Positions 15,274 to 27,228 of a stretch of 64,000 bases of DNA are shown piece after piece. How positions within the stretch are numbered: position 1 is the first letter of the stretch; the number at the start of each line of letters is the position of its first letter. A program made the translations under genes and the position numbers. The notes under the pieces were generated by a model. It made no database searches and was not told where the DNA came from. It was given only the letters and a program-made list of their open reading frames with translations. The DNA is from Rotaria sordida (lineage: Eukaryota > Rotifera > Eurotatoria > Philodinida > Philodinidae). The DNA lies in NCBI GenBank assembly GCA_905250125.1, contig CAJNOL010001071.1, positions 18,279 to 82,278 on the forward strand, read 5' to 3'.

Positions 15274-15392
15274 GTATTCACTGCACATATATCAATGAAT
15301 GAAGTCATAAATGAAAGAAATTTAGAAGATGAAACAGATGCTTTAATCCATGTTTTAGAAAACATTCCAGGTCTTGATGCTTATAATTTATA
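15274..15392 (+). other. Orphan 3' exon, possible alternative ABCA terminal exon
   Basis: A pyrimidine-rich TTTTAG acceptor is followed by an open frame of 39 codons ending in TAA, beginning VFTAHISMNEV and ending IPGLDAYNL. It enters in phase 1 and starts V-F, exactly as the ABCA terminal exon at 13285 does. It could be an alternative last exon of the transporter, the relic of a duplicated gene tail, or chance. Nothing else in the neighbourhood offers an upstream exon on this strand. Confidence 0.3.
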
Positions 15393-15910
15393 ATAAAACA
15401 TCGTTTGTTTATGAACGTGATAAGTATTTAATAAAACAATCAATTTTTTTCAAACTCATGAAGTGACAAATGTAACTATCATTATTTTTCACAATAAGTC
15501 ATGCACATAAACGTGTCATAGGATGCGTTGTATTTGCTTGTACAAACCAGTTTATTGTTTTTACCTATCAAATACACGCACACATAGATATATGCGTAAA
15601 ATATTTTAATATGCAAGGCTTAAGCTGATATGATACTATTATCGAACTAGTAACATTTCATCAATGATTGTTTTTTTAATGTAAATTATGCTGCAAAAAT
15701 AATTAAAAACAAGGCATGAAATTATTCTTTTTTGTTTAAATATTAGGAACAAGAATTTGAATCTTAGTCCTAATTCAAATTTTCTGATAGTTTACATATC
15801 TACACTAAATATCAGTCAACAGTGCTGTTGTGCTGAAATCTTTCATGTTCCAATGTAATTCGAATAAGAAAAAAATTTCGAAATTAACATTCTTTAACTA
15901 TCATCTGTTT

Positions 15911-17566
15911 CTATCCAATGCTTGAACTACTGTATGTTTCAGTATTTGCATCAAATGTGAGAATCATATTTTGTGTCACGGAATTAGCTTGATCGAAGGA
16001 ATATTGCACAAATGGACTACTCTTCGAATCTAGGATATCAGAATGACTTATATATCAGTAAATAAATGTCTATTGTTTTGCTTCGTTACCTTGTACACCA
16101 ACAGTAGCCGAAGCACCTTCATCAATAACCTCATAATAAATAAACTGAACAACACCAGGCATATTTTCAAAGACTATGACTTGAAAATTATAATAATCAG
16201 TAGATTGTTAATAATGGCTACAGTAATATTCAGTGATAAAATTTCGTTTTGGAGTATTGCCTTACTTTTTATAGTATATACCTTGTGATGTATTTGCATA
16301 AATGTACAGATCATTCCAATATGTTAGAATTGTTGCATCAGAAAATGCACTAATAGGAAAAGCAGTTTCAATAAAAGTAGTCGAACAGCTTCGAAGACAA
16401 ATCACCTGTTAAACATTAAATAAATATTCGAAAGCTTATATAATCGAAATAAAACATACACCATTAATTGTTATAGTGACAGAAGTTGTCGTCGTATTAT
16501 AAAGAGTAATATTAAATGGTATTGTTATAGTAAAATATTTATCATCGATTGATCCATTAACAGAAGCTGCTCATATGCCTATTCCATTAACTAATTTGAT
16601 ACTTGACAGAGTACTACATAGATCAGCTGAACAACTTGTGTAAGTTGATGAACATACGTTATTAATCTTACCACAATTGTTAAAATCGATTAATATATTA
16701 ATACAAGTCCCGGAAGGTGCTTGTACGTAAGGTGAAACACATTTAACTAAATAAATTTATTTGAAAGATGTCGATAATTCAACATTTTGAGTGACATGTT
16801 TTTAGCCTTTTTTTTCTCATGGTTGGATAGAGTTTGTCGAGCTACTTTTAGAAATGTTGTATTTGTAGTGAAACTTGAGAAAATTAGGTTTAAAAAAATC
16901 AGAAAAGCCTATTGAAAATTGAAATACGTCACAAGCATCAGATCTCTGTAGCTTCAATAGTCATTGCTAGAAACAATTCGATTAGTATAAAAATTAAATT
17001 ACAAAATTTCCAAATATGTTATGATAAATTTCATTCGTATTTTTGTCTCTTATATGAGTTTATATATTACTTTAGAGAAAAATTCATTTACTAACTTGTT
17101 ATAGTCGGTTTAGTTAATAGAGCAAGAGTAGCAATAAACATAGCGAATATACTAATAGCAAGTAATAGAAGTAATGCAACCAATGCTAGCAGCGCACATG
17201 TTTTTCATCTGATAACAAAAACTAAAATGTCAATGTTATTTTTTAAATTATAATACATAACAATATACATGATCTACTTATATTTACTCGGTGCTTCTCT
17301 AAGATAGTCTGTTGACGTATCAATATCTCGAAGTGTACTTAGTCTTGTATTAGGCGATGATTGATTTCGAAACGAATGAAATTGATTGTTTCTTACTGTT
17401 TCAATAGTTCGAGATGGTGCCGTACCTTTGTCCTATAAATATCGTGATAGATAAATTGTTTTTTCAGTTAATTATAATAAATTTATTTTGAAATGTTACT
17501 CACATTTTTATAAAAAGCTATCCGAAGTGGTTTCAATGCAGTAAGACTTTCACTGCTTGTCGGCAT
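15911..17566 (-). pseudogene. Broken single-span membrane protein with Cys-containing ectodomain
   Basis: Starts MPTSSESLTALKPLRIAF (17566) with a short cytoplasmic exon (17432 and below, ..DYLREAPSKYK). A hydrophobic span follows (CALLALVALLLLLAISIFAM.., near 17100-17200) and then an ectodomain with CVSPYVQAPSGTC, NNCGKINNVC and the block VIVFENMPGVVQFIYYEV. It ends ..TYSSSSIG at 15911. The splice phases mostly work, but three lesions break it: TGA at the start of the membrane exon (complement of 17205-17207), TGA after GIGI (complement of 16571-16573, probably once Trp), and a frameshift near 16185 ahead of the FENMPG exon. I infer a type II membrane protein of unknown function that is now dead. 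Sequencing error could explain one lesion but hardly three. Confidence 0.7.
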
Positions 17567-19606
17567 TGTTACTCAGTTGATTTTAATAACAATTTAAAAA
17601 TATTTTTTTCTCTCTCTCTCTCTACCATGAAAATATATGTTTCATTACTTATCATATTAGGGAATAGTATTTTACAATGTTTCCACAATATTAACTTGTT
17701 TTTATATATTTGCAATAAATCTAGTTTTAAAAATACTGAAATAATAAAATCAAACTATGTCAGAATGTTTCAAAAAATAGTGATACTTAAATTTTTCAAA
17801 GGTGCGAACAGAAAAAGCTGTTTTAATTGATTATTACATGCTTTTACATTTTTTTTCTTCTTCATATTACTTAGTATTTTAAAGTGTCTCGGAAGAAAAT
17901 GTAAGCATAATATACGAAACTTATTAAATAGAAAAGTATATATGAACTGAGCAAAACAAACTTTTTAAGATGTTCATTGATATATATATATATATGCATG
18001 CTATATAGAATATAGATGTTATACGTAATATGATATTTTACAAATTGTCAAGTTCTATAAGAAATATTTATTTATCAGAAAATAGAATTTTAGCTGATTG
18101 GATCATTTCTTCATTTTAAATTTTATTTTGTATGTCACTGAAAAAAAAATGATATTATGAATTGATAGAGGTTTATTTAAGAGATAACTTTTATAACAGC
18201 TCCCAAAATTATTCAGCCAGATTTATTTTCAATCTTTTCCGCTTTTATAAATGCTGATAAGAATCAAAATAGTGATGTGAATGGAGGTATTTATTACTAT
18301 TGTGGCGATTGTTTTACAATACATATACAGTTTATTAACATGACTAGTGTACTGCAAATCATTATTTAAAGTCAATTAATCACTAAAATGTATCATAACG
18401 AAAGTCACAATATTTTAAAAATAAAAATGCTTTCTGTAAGAAAAAAAATTACAGATTTGGAAAGTTGTATTTAAGCTTATTGTTAAAATAAGTTGTGTTC
18501 TCGAAAGAGAGAGAAAATCTATTAGTTGAATCAGTTATACGATTTTGTTCAGAATTACACAGCGAATCTTTTGAGGAAAGAAAATAATCTAAGCGATAGA
18601 AATCAGCTGAGATATCAACAAAATATTCTGTCACAACCTTTACAATTTAGGGCAAAATTATTAAAAAATAAAAAAAAAGACTCAGTTAAAATTAATCATT
18701 GATTAAAAATGTGTAATATTTTAGACTTATTGTTTTTTTCACACTCCTTACTTAGGTAAAGAATATCAATATCATAATCATTTTACTCATTCACTTCAAT
18801 TTACGCATAAATATCTTTGATTAATATTTTGACCAGATGACTCATTCAACAAATTTTACATCAAATGATAAAGATTAGAATTTTAACTTTTTGCAAATAT
18901 TCTCTATGATGTCATACACATCATCTTTTTCAACTGAATAAATCGTTGTATTAATTAATAATATCGGGCATGCATAAAGAAAAATAGTAGATGTCTGCAT
19001 GCTTACAATTGACGTCAATGCTATACACACATACGAAAAGAAATATAATAAATATGTTGACAACCTTAAGAACGTGACTTAAATGTTATGTTGATAGAGC
19101 AAGGGATTTTATTTGTTCTTGTTAATACTTATTCAAAAATATGAGATTTTTACTCAATATTTCATAATAAAGATTAAATGTGGTTTCAAGAATTATAAAT
19201 TTAGTTCATCATCAAATTGATTTTCTGCAAAAAAAAAGCATTTCTCAAAAGTTCATTATATCGCATTGGTATTCTTTAATATATTAATCAACACATTCAG
19301 GAATTATTATTGATATAAATATATTTAATAATGCATGCTGAATACAAAAGTCTCTTACCTTTTCAATATAAAAAAAAAATTTTCATAAATACGAAATGAT
19401 TGTTAGAATTGATTTTAAAATTTTAGAGTTAACTAAGTCAATTTATTAGTTATTTTTAAGAGACATCTAAGCTTTTAAAGTCGATTCTGACGTATTTTTA
19501 CAGATAATCAGAGACCAATAGCAAACAAATAAGCCAATAAATAAAAATCTTATTCAAATTTCTCAAATACTATTGTTAATTTCATCACCAATATATTTCC
19601 ATTGAA
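17567..19606. other. Intergenic, AT-rich, simple repeats only
   Basis: No supported gene. A CT tract sits at about 17609-17625 just upstream of the pseudogene start, and a short TA run near 17984. The remaining open frames are short and AT-driven. Confidence 0.5.
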
Positions 19607-20276
19607 TTAGGAAAAAGAATTCAGGGATGTACGGCAACTTGAAATTAGATTTTTCCGAAACCAAACAATAGCAATGCTTATACCAATCAGGAATGGTAAT
19701 CCAAGACCAAGCGAAAGACCAAGAATAAGACCTAAATTCGGCTTTGCTAAAAAAGAAATCTTATAAGTTTAATTAAAAGATCAATTAATTTATAACTAAC
19801 CTGAAGGAGTTGTAGGTTTAACTGTGTTTTGAGGAGGCGTCGATGTTGTATTCATTACGGATGGTGTTTTAGAGTGCGCTGTCTCATCTGAAAATAATAC
19901 AAATAATTACTATATAATGAATTACATTTTAGATAATATTATACTGATTCTAGCCGAAGTAGATGTGATGATAACAGTTGTAGTCGATGTCGTCGTAACA
20001 TTTTCAGTCGAAGTTGCTGTAGTAGCAACAATTTCAATCCAATTAGATGTATCAGTATTATTTAAAGTCGGCTCAGTTTCATTCAAGTTAGTTACATTTG
20101 ATGGAGAGAGATCTATAGAAATTCTTGATGCAATAAATGCAGTCGTATCAACTGAAGAAAGATCATTCTCACAATTGCAGAAGATTAAACTTAGAAGTAA
20201 ACCTATAAAGAAAAATCAATGAATTATGTCTATTATTATATTATCTCATACCAATAATAGCATCAGATACATGCAT
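19607..20276 (-). CDS. Small Thr/Ser-rich type I membrane protein, mucin-like
   Basis: Four exons (complement of 20252-20276, 19945-20202, 19801-19887, 19607-19746) join in phase to 169 residues. The N-terminus MHVSDAIIGLLLSLIFCNC looks like a signal peptide. Residues of about 20-120 are rich in Thr, Ser, Asn and Val with several N-x-S/T sites (SNVTN, LNETE, NNTDTS, ENVTTTSTTT). This resembles an O- and N-glycosylated stalk, followed by a TPPQNTVKPTTPS linker. The last exon gives a Gly-rich span GLILGLSLGLGLPFLIGISI with small-xxx-small spacing, then basic WFRKN and a short tail ending SFS. No folded domain is recognised. It is probably a cell-surface glycoprotein. The acceptors and donors are good consensus, so I rate the model fairly high and the function as unknown. 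Confidence 0.7.
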
Positions 20277-20896
20277 TATTGTGTTGAATTCTTTTTGTTG
20301 TCGATATAAAGAATATGATTTATATCAAACTTTTCATATATTTATAAGCAAAGAAAGGATTTATTTTTTTTTCTTATCAATCATAGATGAATAGTACGTC
20401 AGCAATGTTTTTTCCAATATACTTCAAGGTATATCAATAAATGTTGAAATAATAATAAAAACTTTCATGACATTTTTGATGACATATCATCATCTATGAT
20501 TTTTGACTAGTAAAACATATGGATTCATTGACAATTATTAATTATTACATGTCATAAATTTCCAGAAATATTAATACTTTTAATATTATATTACAGAAAA
20601 ATTGCATCGTTCGATTGTGTTGAGAAAAGACCTGAGTTTTGAAGATGATAAAATAATCAAAATACAAGACTATTTCATAAAGTTAAATAGACTCGGTTAG
20701 ATCGACATTTATTTTTTCTCTTTGTAGAGAAAAGAATATTTTTTTTAGAAAATAGAACGACAAAAACAAAAGATTACAATCAAATGATTGTTGATATCTA
20801 TTGATTAAATCTATATGTATCTACAACAAATGTACTGCGGCAAAAATACTTCTTCAACACAGTTGTTAATCTATACAAACTGAATGATATCTTTGC

Positions 20897-20930
<34 letters not shown>

Positions 20931-21566
20931 TTATATCAATTGTTTCATGAATTTTCGGTTCGTTCAAATTCTTATTTTGCTTATATTAACAAATTGATTG
21001 TGGATAGTTGTTCGAAAAAAATAGAGTCTTTCAATGTCACTTTGGTTTTGTATACATAATATTCTTATATATATCGTATTTATTCTTAGAAATTATCCAA
21101 TAAACTCATTACATGCCAGAGATCCACGAAGCAGCTGAAAAAACAGTTTTGTCATTGCTCCGTCCATCCTTTTCTTAAAATACGCGCCTCATCAAGGACT
21201 AGTGTCCTACAACTAGATCGGGCACCTGGCAATATATGATATCTCGATGTTTCAAAATATTTTTACTTGTTAAAATTGCTAAATATATAAAAGAATAGGG
21301 AGGAAAACCGATTCAATGATGATTGAGCAAATTGCTTTCTAAATAATAAATGCCCATTGGTCCATCATTTACTGCATGTATTTGATTTAATCAATATATA
21401 TTTCTTTTGATACAAAAAAATTCGAAAGATCATTTAGTTTAAATTTTACTAGATTTTGTTTTGTAGAATGTTCTGCAGAAATTATACAAAAACCTAATTT
21501 CAGTAAATCACGCATATAATATTTGTGTTTTCTATTAAACATTTATTGAATTTTTTTTCTTTACAG
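20277..21566. other. Intergenic with CT microsatellite
   Basis: No gene supported. A (CT)n tract of about 35 bp with one interruption lies at 20896-20930. Confidence 0.5.
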
Positions 21567-21929
21567 TAGCCAAAACTTATGGAAGTGTAACTAATAATGG
21601 TGTGAATGATAATCGCAATAATTATCTTATTTTCAACACAAATGAACCTGTAAGTCTTGCTGACTTTATCAGTAATGTTTCAATCAAATTTTGCACTCTA
21701 TCAACATCAGTTTCATCGGTTCTATGGATATACTGGTATTGGATCGTACTATATATCACATTCCATGTATACTGTATCGATTGATCAAATCAGTACAAAT
21801 AAAACAATTCAACAGTATACATTGCGTCCTTTCCAATTGAATGTAAGTATTGCTGAATATATCGGTGTTGGTTTTGGTAAAACAACAAGTGGTAGTCCAT
21901 ATCAACTGATGTCAATCATGCATATTTAG
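21567..21929 (+). pseudogene. Broken 3' exon of an unrecognised secreted-type protein
   Basis: After the acceptor TTTACAG the phase-1 frame reads VAKTYGSVTNNGVNDNRN.. and stays protein-like to about STSVSS. The sensible reading then moves to the +1 frame (FYGYTGIGSYYISHSMYTV.. EYIGVGFGKTTSGSPY) and ends at TAG 21927-21929. Alternating polar and hydrophobic residues suggest a beta-sandwich. A one-base shift near 21715 is the simplest explanation. No upstream exon was found within the preceding kilobase, so this is a fragment. Family not recognised. Confidence 0.45.
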
Positions 21930-24105
21930 TAGAAACTTAAGAATCATCGTCATTTACTTCGCAAATACATGAAGTTTCCATAAAATTTACCGTTATAATA
22001 TTTGTATAACATTAAAAAAAGAATTTAGAATGTGTTGTCTTATGTTATAGTATTATCAGTTAGTTTAATATATATAATGTTTGAATTATAAAACGAGTGA
22101 ATTATTGTTTGAAGAGTAGTGTGAAAATTGTATATAAATATATTCAAGTCTTTTCATGTAATTATCTTGTTGAAAAAGAACATGTGCAATTGTCACAGAC
22201 CCAAATAAATCATTAGGCATTTTGAGTAACAAACTGTATGAACAGATTTTGACCGCTCTTTTGATAGATAATATAGCTTATCAAAGCCGATAAAACTTAT
22301 CATTGATTTGCTTTACTCTTACCACGTATAATGATTCAAAGATTCTGTAACTATTTTAATATCTATATTGAGAACAAGAGACATGGAGGAGTATTGAAAA
22401 TAATATCATAATATAAAGTTTTTTTTATTAAGATTTAAAATTCAACACATCTTATGAATCTTATTAACAATATGTCCAAACTTTGATTGTTGACTTTTAA
22501 AAATAAAAATGACGTTGCTAAGTAACAAAAATTTTTCCAGTGACATCACGTTTACTTGCAAGATAGTTTTTTATTTATTACATATTATGTACAAACCTGC
22601 AAGTTATTTTAAGTATTCGTAATTGTTGCGCAGAAATGCAGGACAATAGTACCTACAAAAAGATACACGTCGCAAACACACGCAAGAAAAAACATCATCA
22701 ATAAAGTCTGAATATTCCATCTTACTTCATTGATACTCAATTCTTGAAATATGATGGAGTATTTGGACTTTATTGCTAGACAATGCTTAAATAAAACGAA
22801 CTCAAACCAATATGTTCATGACACATGTTGATAGTAGACTTGACCATAGCTAAGAAATTTCAGAGGAACAGTTTTGATATACCCTTAGAATACGATGAAG
22901 TAAGAAGATTTTCGCTTTTACTCCCATAATGCTGTCACATGCAAGACTTTAATTTTCTGTCCTACGTGTGATAATTTATTGCATGTTAAAAATCAATTTA
23001 GTCTTGAATAATCACCCTATATTGATTCAAAAAATTTGCTCATTTTTTCGAATTTTTCAATAGTTATTATTAGTCATATGTACGTATGTCGTACCATCCA
23101 CAGGTGGTTATAATATTCTCTAGTTTTACTTGTACCACCAATGTTAATAGATCAACGAATGGTGGAAACATTCGCCTTATAAACAAAGTAAGTATGTTTG
23201 GAGCTTATATCAGGAAGCGATTATGTGCTTCGTCTTTTTAAAGCATTTTCATGCATGAGCATACAAGAATTTAAAAAAAAAGCATTAACATGTCTCCACA
23301 TACAACAAAATAATCCGCGGTAAATGTAAATATACTTCATTCTATGACGCGTTCACATACACGCCATATGACAGTAAAACATTGCGTGCATATGCCACGT
23401 TGTGTACGTCGTTACATGCTGTTTTTTTATCATTCATGTTTGACTAACATATTGAATGATATATAGGTGAATATGCATCATATTCAAGTGTGAATTGATA
23501 AATCAACACAAAAAACGTTTTCATCGTATGAAAATATTTTAGTATCAAAAGACAGAAACAAAAAATCATGATTTCAAACGACAATAAATTGGTTATTTTA
23601 CTGACAAATTATATGAAGAATAGGTGAAGAAATATAAATCAAAGTTTTTTCGAATTGTCATATATTTATGGCATTATTTATTAAAAAAAAATGTTTAGAA
23701 GCATGTTTTATTCTTTTCTTTCTTGTTCGATTTCAAAGATGATTGTGTTTGTTTTTTGTTCCATTATTTACAAATGATATATTACGAAGGTATCTTCTAT
23801 GATTTGTTCAACTTATTTCAATTATTCGACTGTAAATCATTTGTTTTTATGGCCAACAATAATAGTGATTTCAACATGCGACACGTTGATATTACAAAAA
23901 AAAAGAAACAATATTGATTTTTTTTCTTTTTATGGCGAGAATCATTATCAAAGAAAGAAAAGAAAAGTAGCGTCACAGATGAATGGTTAGGCAGTGTAAA
24001 AATTTGTTAAAAAACGATAAAACCATCACATTCTCTGTTCTTCTACACTAAAAGTAAGAGTGCTTGAGACGGTCCTTTTGTTTTGTTCTTGCCAAAAAAA
24101 AAGAA
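21930..24105. other. Intergenic, no gene seen
   Basis: AT-rich, with poly-A and poly-T runs and no long frame with coding character on either strand. The last 50 bases carry the probable 5' leader of the F-box gene. Confidence 0.5.
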
Positions 24106-25977
24106 ATGGTACAACTTGAATCATTAGCAAATGAATTATTACTTGATTTATTTGAATTCTTTGATACTACTCATCTACTTCAAGCCTTTATTGGACTAAA
24201 TTCTCGTTTTAACAAACTACTTAACTATCATTTTCAAGTTCATCAACTTAATTTAAAATCTTTATCGAAAGAAATTTTCGATAATATTTCTGAGAAACTT
24301 CTTCCATTAATTATTGATCAAGTTATTTCACTTCGTCTTTCGTCCGATGAAACACCTGGTTTACCTGAACTTCTTCTATCTCGTGGTTTTACTCTCAATC
24401 GATTTATTTGTTTACAATCCTTGTCATTATACCGTATTAATCATTTCGATACATTATATAAAATAATATATCAATGTCGATATCTTCCTCATCTTACTCA
24501 TCTCAATATAGTTAAATATGACGATGAAGAAAGACAAGAAAATATTGTCGATTTGCTGAATAACATTTGGAGTTTATCAACACTTACACATTGTAATTTA
24601 AATGGTCTTCAGACAAATGAAATACGGTTGTTGAATATCTCTATAATTTCATCATCTATCGAATATCTTTCTATCGAGAATATTCCATGTAATTTAAATT
24701 GTTTATCTCATCTGTTCAAATTTACACCTCGTCTTCAACAATTTTGTACAACTCTATATTCTTATTCTAGAAATGATCATTTAACAAATATCATGCCATC
24801 AATAGAATCAATAAAACTTTATTTTGGAGGTTCAATTCAATCAATGAATAATCTATTAGAAAATATGCCTAATCTATCTCGTTTAATAATTACAACATTA
24901 CAAGTTTATTTAGATGGAAATATATGGGAACAACTTATTTCTACGTATTTACCTAAGCTTAAAAGATTTCATTTAAAAATGGAATTAGAATTTCGAGAGA
25001 ATAATAATACTATCGAAGAAACTATTGATGAATTACTTTCATCATTTCGAACTCCATTTTGGCTACAAGAACATCAATGGTATGTTCGATGTCATTGGAA
25101 TCCATCAGATCCATATAAATGGATTACACTTTATACATTACCTTATAGTTTTGATACATTTGATTATTCAAATAAGTCGTGTACTAAATCAACTTGTTAT
25201 GATGAACAACAATATTGGTCATATGATCATGTAAAAATTTAAGGTCATGGAAATGTTGAAAATACTTTATTAGATAATTTTAGTCTTTTACGTGCTCGTT
25301 TTCATAATATTCATCATCTTCAGATAAATCTTTCATTTGATAATACATTTTGGTCACGTTTTCCATCATTAAATCATTTAAAATCACTTCATGTATATAT
25401 TTATAAATATTCTGATTATTATCAATTACAAACATTATTTGATCAAGCCTCTTGTCTTTATTCATTAAAACTTCAATCATTTATTGATTCATCTATAAAA
25501 TTATTTGAATTAACAACAAGTAAATCAATTCGACGAATTGATTTAATTAATATTTTATTTAATCGATCAATATATTATACAAAAGAAGATTGTTTTACTT
25601 TAATTAATTCAATACTTGGAATTCAATGTGAAATTCTTTCAATTCGTATTAAACATCGAATTAATATTCTTGATCTTATTCGACATATGTCAAAACTTCG
25701 ATTGTTAATTTTTGAATGTGAAGATGATAAAGAATTTTTTCGAAATTTTTCATCTTCAAAAAATGAACTTGTTCAATGGTTACAATATTATTTATCGTCA
25801 ACACATATTATCACAAGACATCCAAGACAACCATCTCTTATTCGAATTTGGATTAATCGAGAAACAAAAAAAATACTTCCATTGAATAGTGATATCTTGA
25901 AAATGAAACATAGAAATACACTATCTTATGTTTTAACATCATTTCGACAATATTTTAATAAGATACTTGGAAATTGA
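24106..25977 (+). pseudogene. F-box/LRR-like gene interrupted by one in-frame TAA
   Basis: A single uninterrupted frame runs from ATG 24106 to TGA 25975-25977, except for TAA at 25240-25242. The N-terminal 40 residues (LESLANELLLDLFEFFDTTH..) form an F-box, the SKP1-binding module of SCF ubiquitin ligases. LRR-like segments follow (LQSLSLYRI, LTHLNIVKY, IEYLSIENI). Then comes the family block SFRTPFWLQEHQWYVRC and, beyond the stop, a second LRR-like half (LNHLKSLHVYIY, MSKLRLLIFECEDD, WLQYYLSSTHIIT). The paralogue at 34095 carries an intron at the equivalent position, but here no GT..AG pair removes the TAA in frame. I favour a recent nonsense mutation. A truncated 378-residue product or an assembly error remain possible. 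I start at 24106 rather than the upstream ATG 24064 because the F-box begins immediately after it. Confidence 0.7.
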
Positions 25978-27228
25978 ATTTGAATATTTATTGAAATTGT
26001 ACGAAAATTTTTCAAATTATACCCAAGCAGATAATAAAAAGTATACAATGGGTGTGACGAGCGCTTAAAAATATGAAATATATATTTTTTTATTTGTTCT
26101 GTTTTGATTTCGAGCTCTTTTGCAGTCATCGGATTTCGAGCACTCGAAAATTGTCCTATCGAAGATCTATGTTCGATTCTTCGAGAAGTTTTCGATCTGT
26201 CGATACTTATCAAAATTTTGAGTAATCGAACAAAACAAAGATATCGGAAGAACTGTATCGAGCGCTTCAGTAGAAACAAGTTCAAAATAAAAGCACTTTC
26301 AAGTGGTTAAGTTAATTTTGAGTTTGTGAAATTTCTTTAAAAGAGATTTACAAATGTTTCCTTCATTAAGCTACGTTAGAAGAGTGATCTACATAGGGCA
26401 GTCAAAAAGTTCTGAGAACTAGTAACATCACTTTGATAAGAAGTACATTATATTTCTTTGTCTACAGCAAAGGTTAGAAGACATCATAACAATGTTCAAT
26501 AGCAAGTTCGATTTACTTTTGAATAATATTTTTGTATTCATCAAAATGTATCAAACTAATTACTCGATTATTGCTTAGTTAAATTTATTGCATCTAGGTA
26601 GATATTTAATTTATGTTTTAAAATAGTTGAATAACAGAAGCTCAGACGAAGCGACGCCAGTTGAATGTGTCTGACAGACTATATCTTTAAATTCTTTCTT
26701 CTTTGAAAAATTTAATAACAACACTTTTTATATGTGATTTGCAGTACCATGATGCATTAGATGGGATGTGGGTTTGTGTGGCTTTCTCTCACACTCATCC
26801 TGGCCCTCGATAATCTATAGCAAAGTTCTATTAGAGTGATCGAAAACCGAAAAATAGTAAAGCTCATTCCTGATTGGCTTGGACAGACAGACAAACACAC
26901 ATATATTTTCCAAATGTAAGACTCTTTCTTTAAGAAAAGGGAATAATGTAAATATTTAAAAATGAAATTTATTCATTTTTTCATATAAAGATAGTGACTG
27001 TTGTTCAATAAAATATCAAATTCAGAGTATTTTATTTCGAATAGTTCATGTTAATAAACAAAGAGGAAAAGAAAAAGAAAAACCGTTACAATACAAAAAT
27101 AAATATTGTCTGTTAATCCCGCGTTTAAATATATCCTCCAATTTCGTCTGACATGAAGGTTTTTTTTTACTAAGTAAAACCATAACTAGATGTTTCTCTG
27201 ATAATGTATGAGCAATTATTTCTTATAC
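25978..27228. other. Intergenic between convergent F-box and ART-TPR genes
   Basis: No gene supported. At 26396 a single mariner-like end GGGCAGTCAAAAAGTTCTG occurs without a matching partner. Confidence 0.45.

Noticed and set aside
18180..18290. Possible plus-strand exon with an AFINADKNQNSDVNGG-like reading
   Set aside because: No upstream or downstream exon and only about 30 codons; EF-hand resemblance too weak.
26390..26420. Mariner-like terminal repeat GGGCAGTCAAAAAGTTCTG
   Set aside because: No inverted partner or target duplication found nearby; a lone end could be chance.
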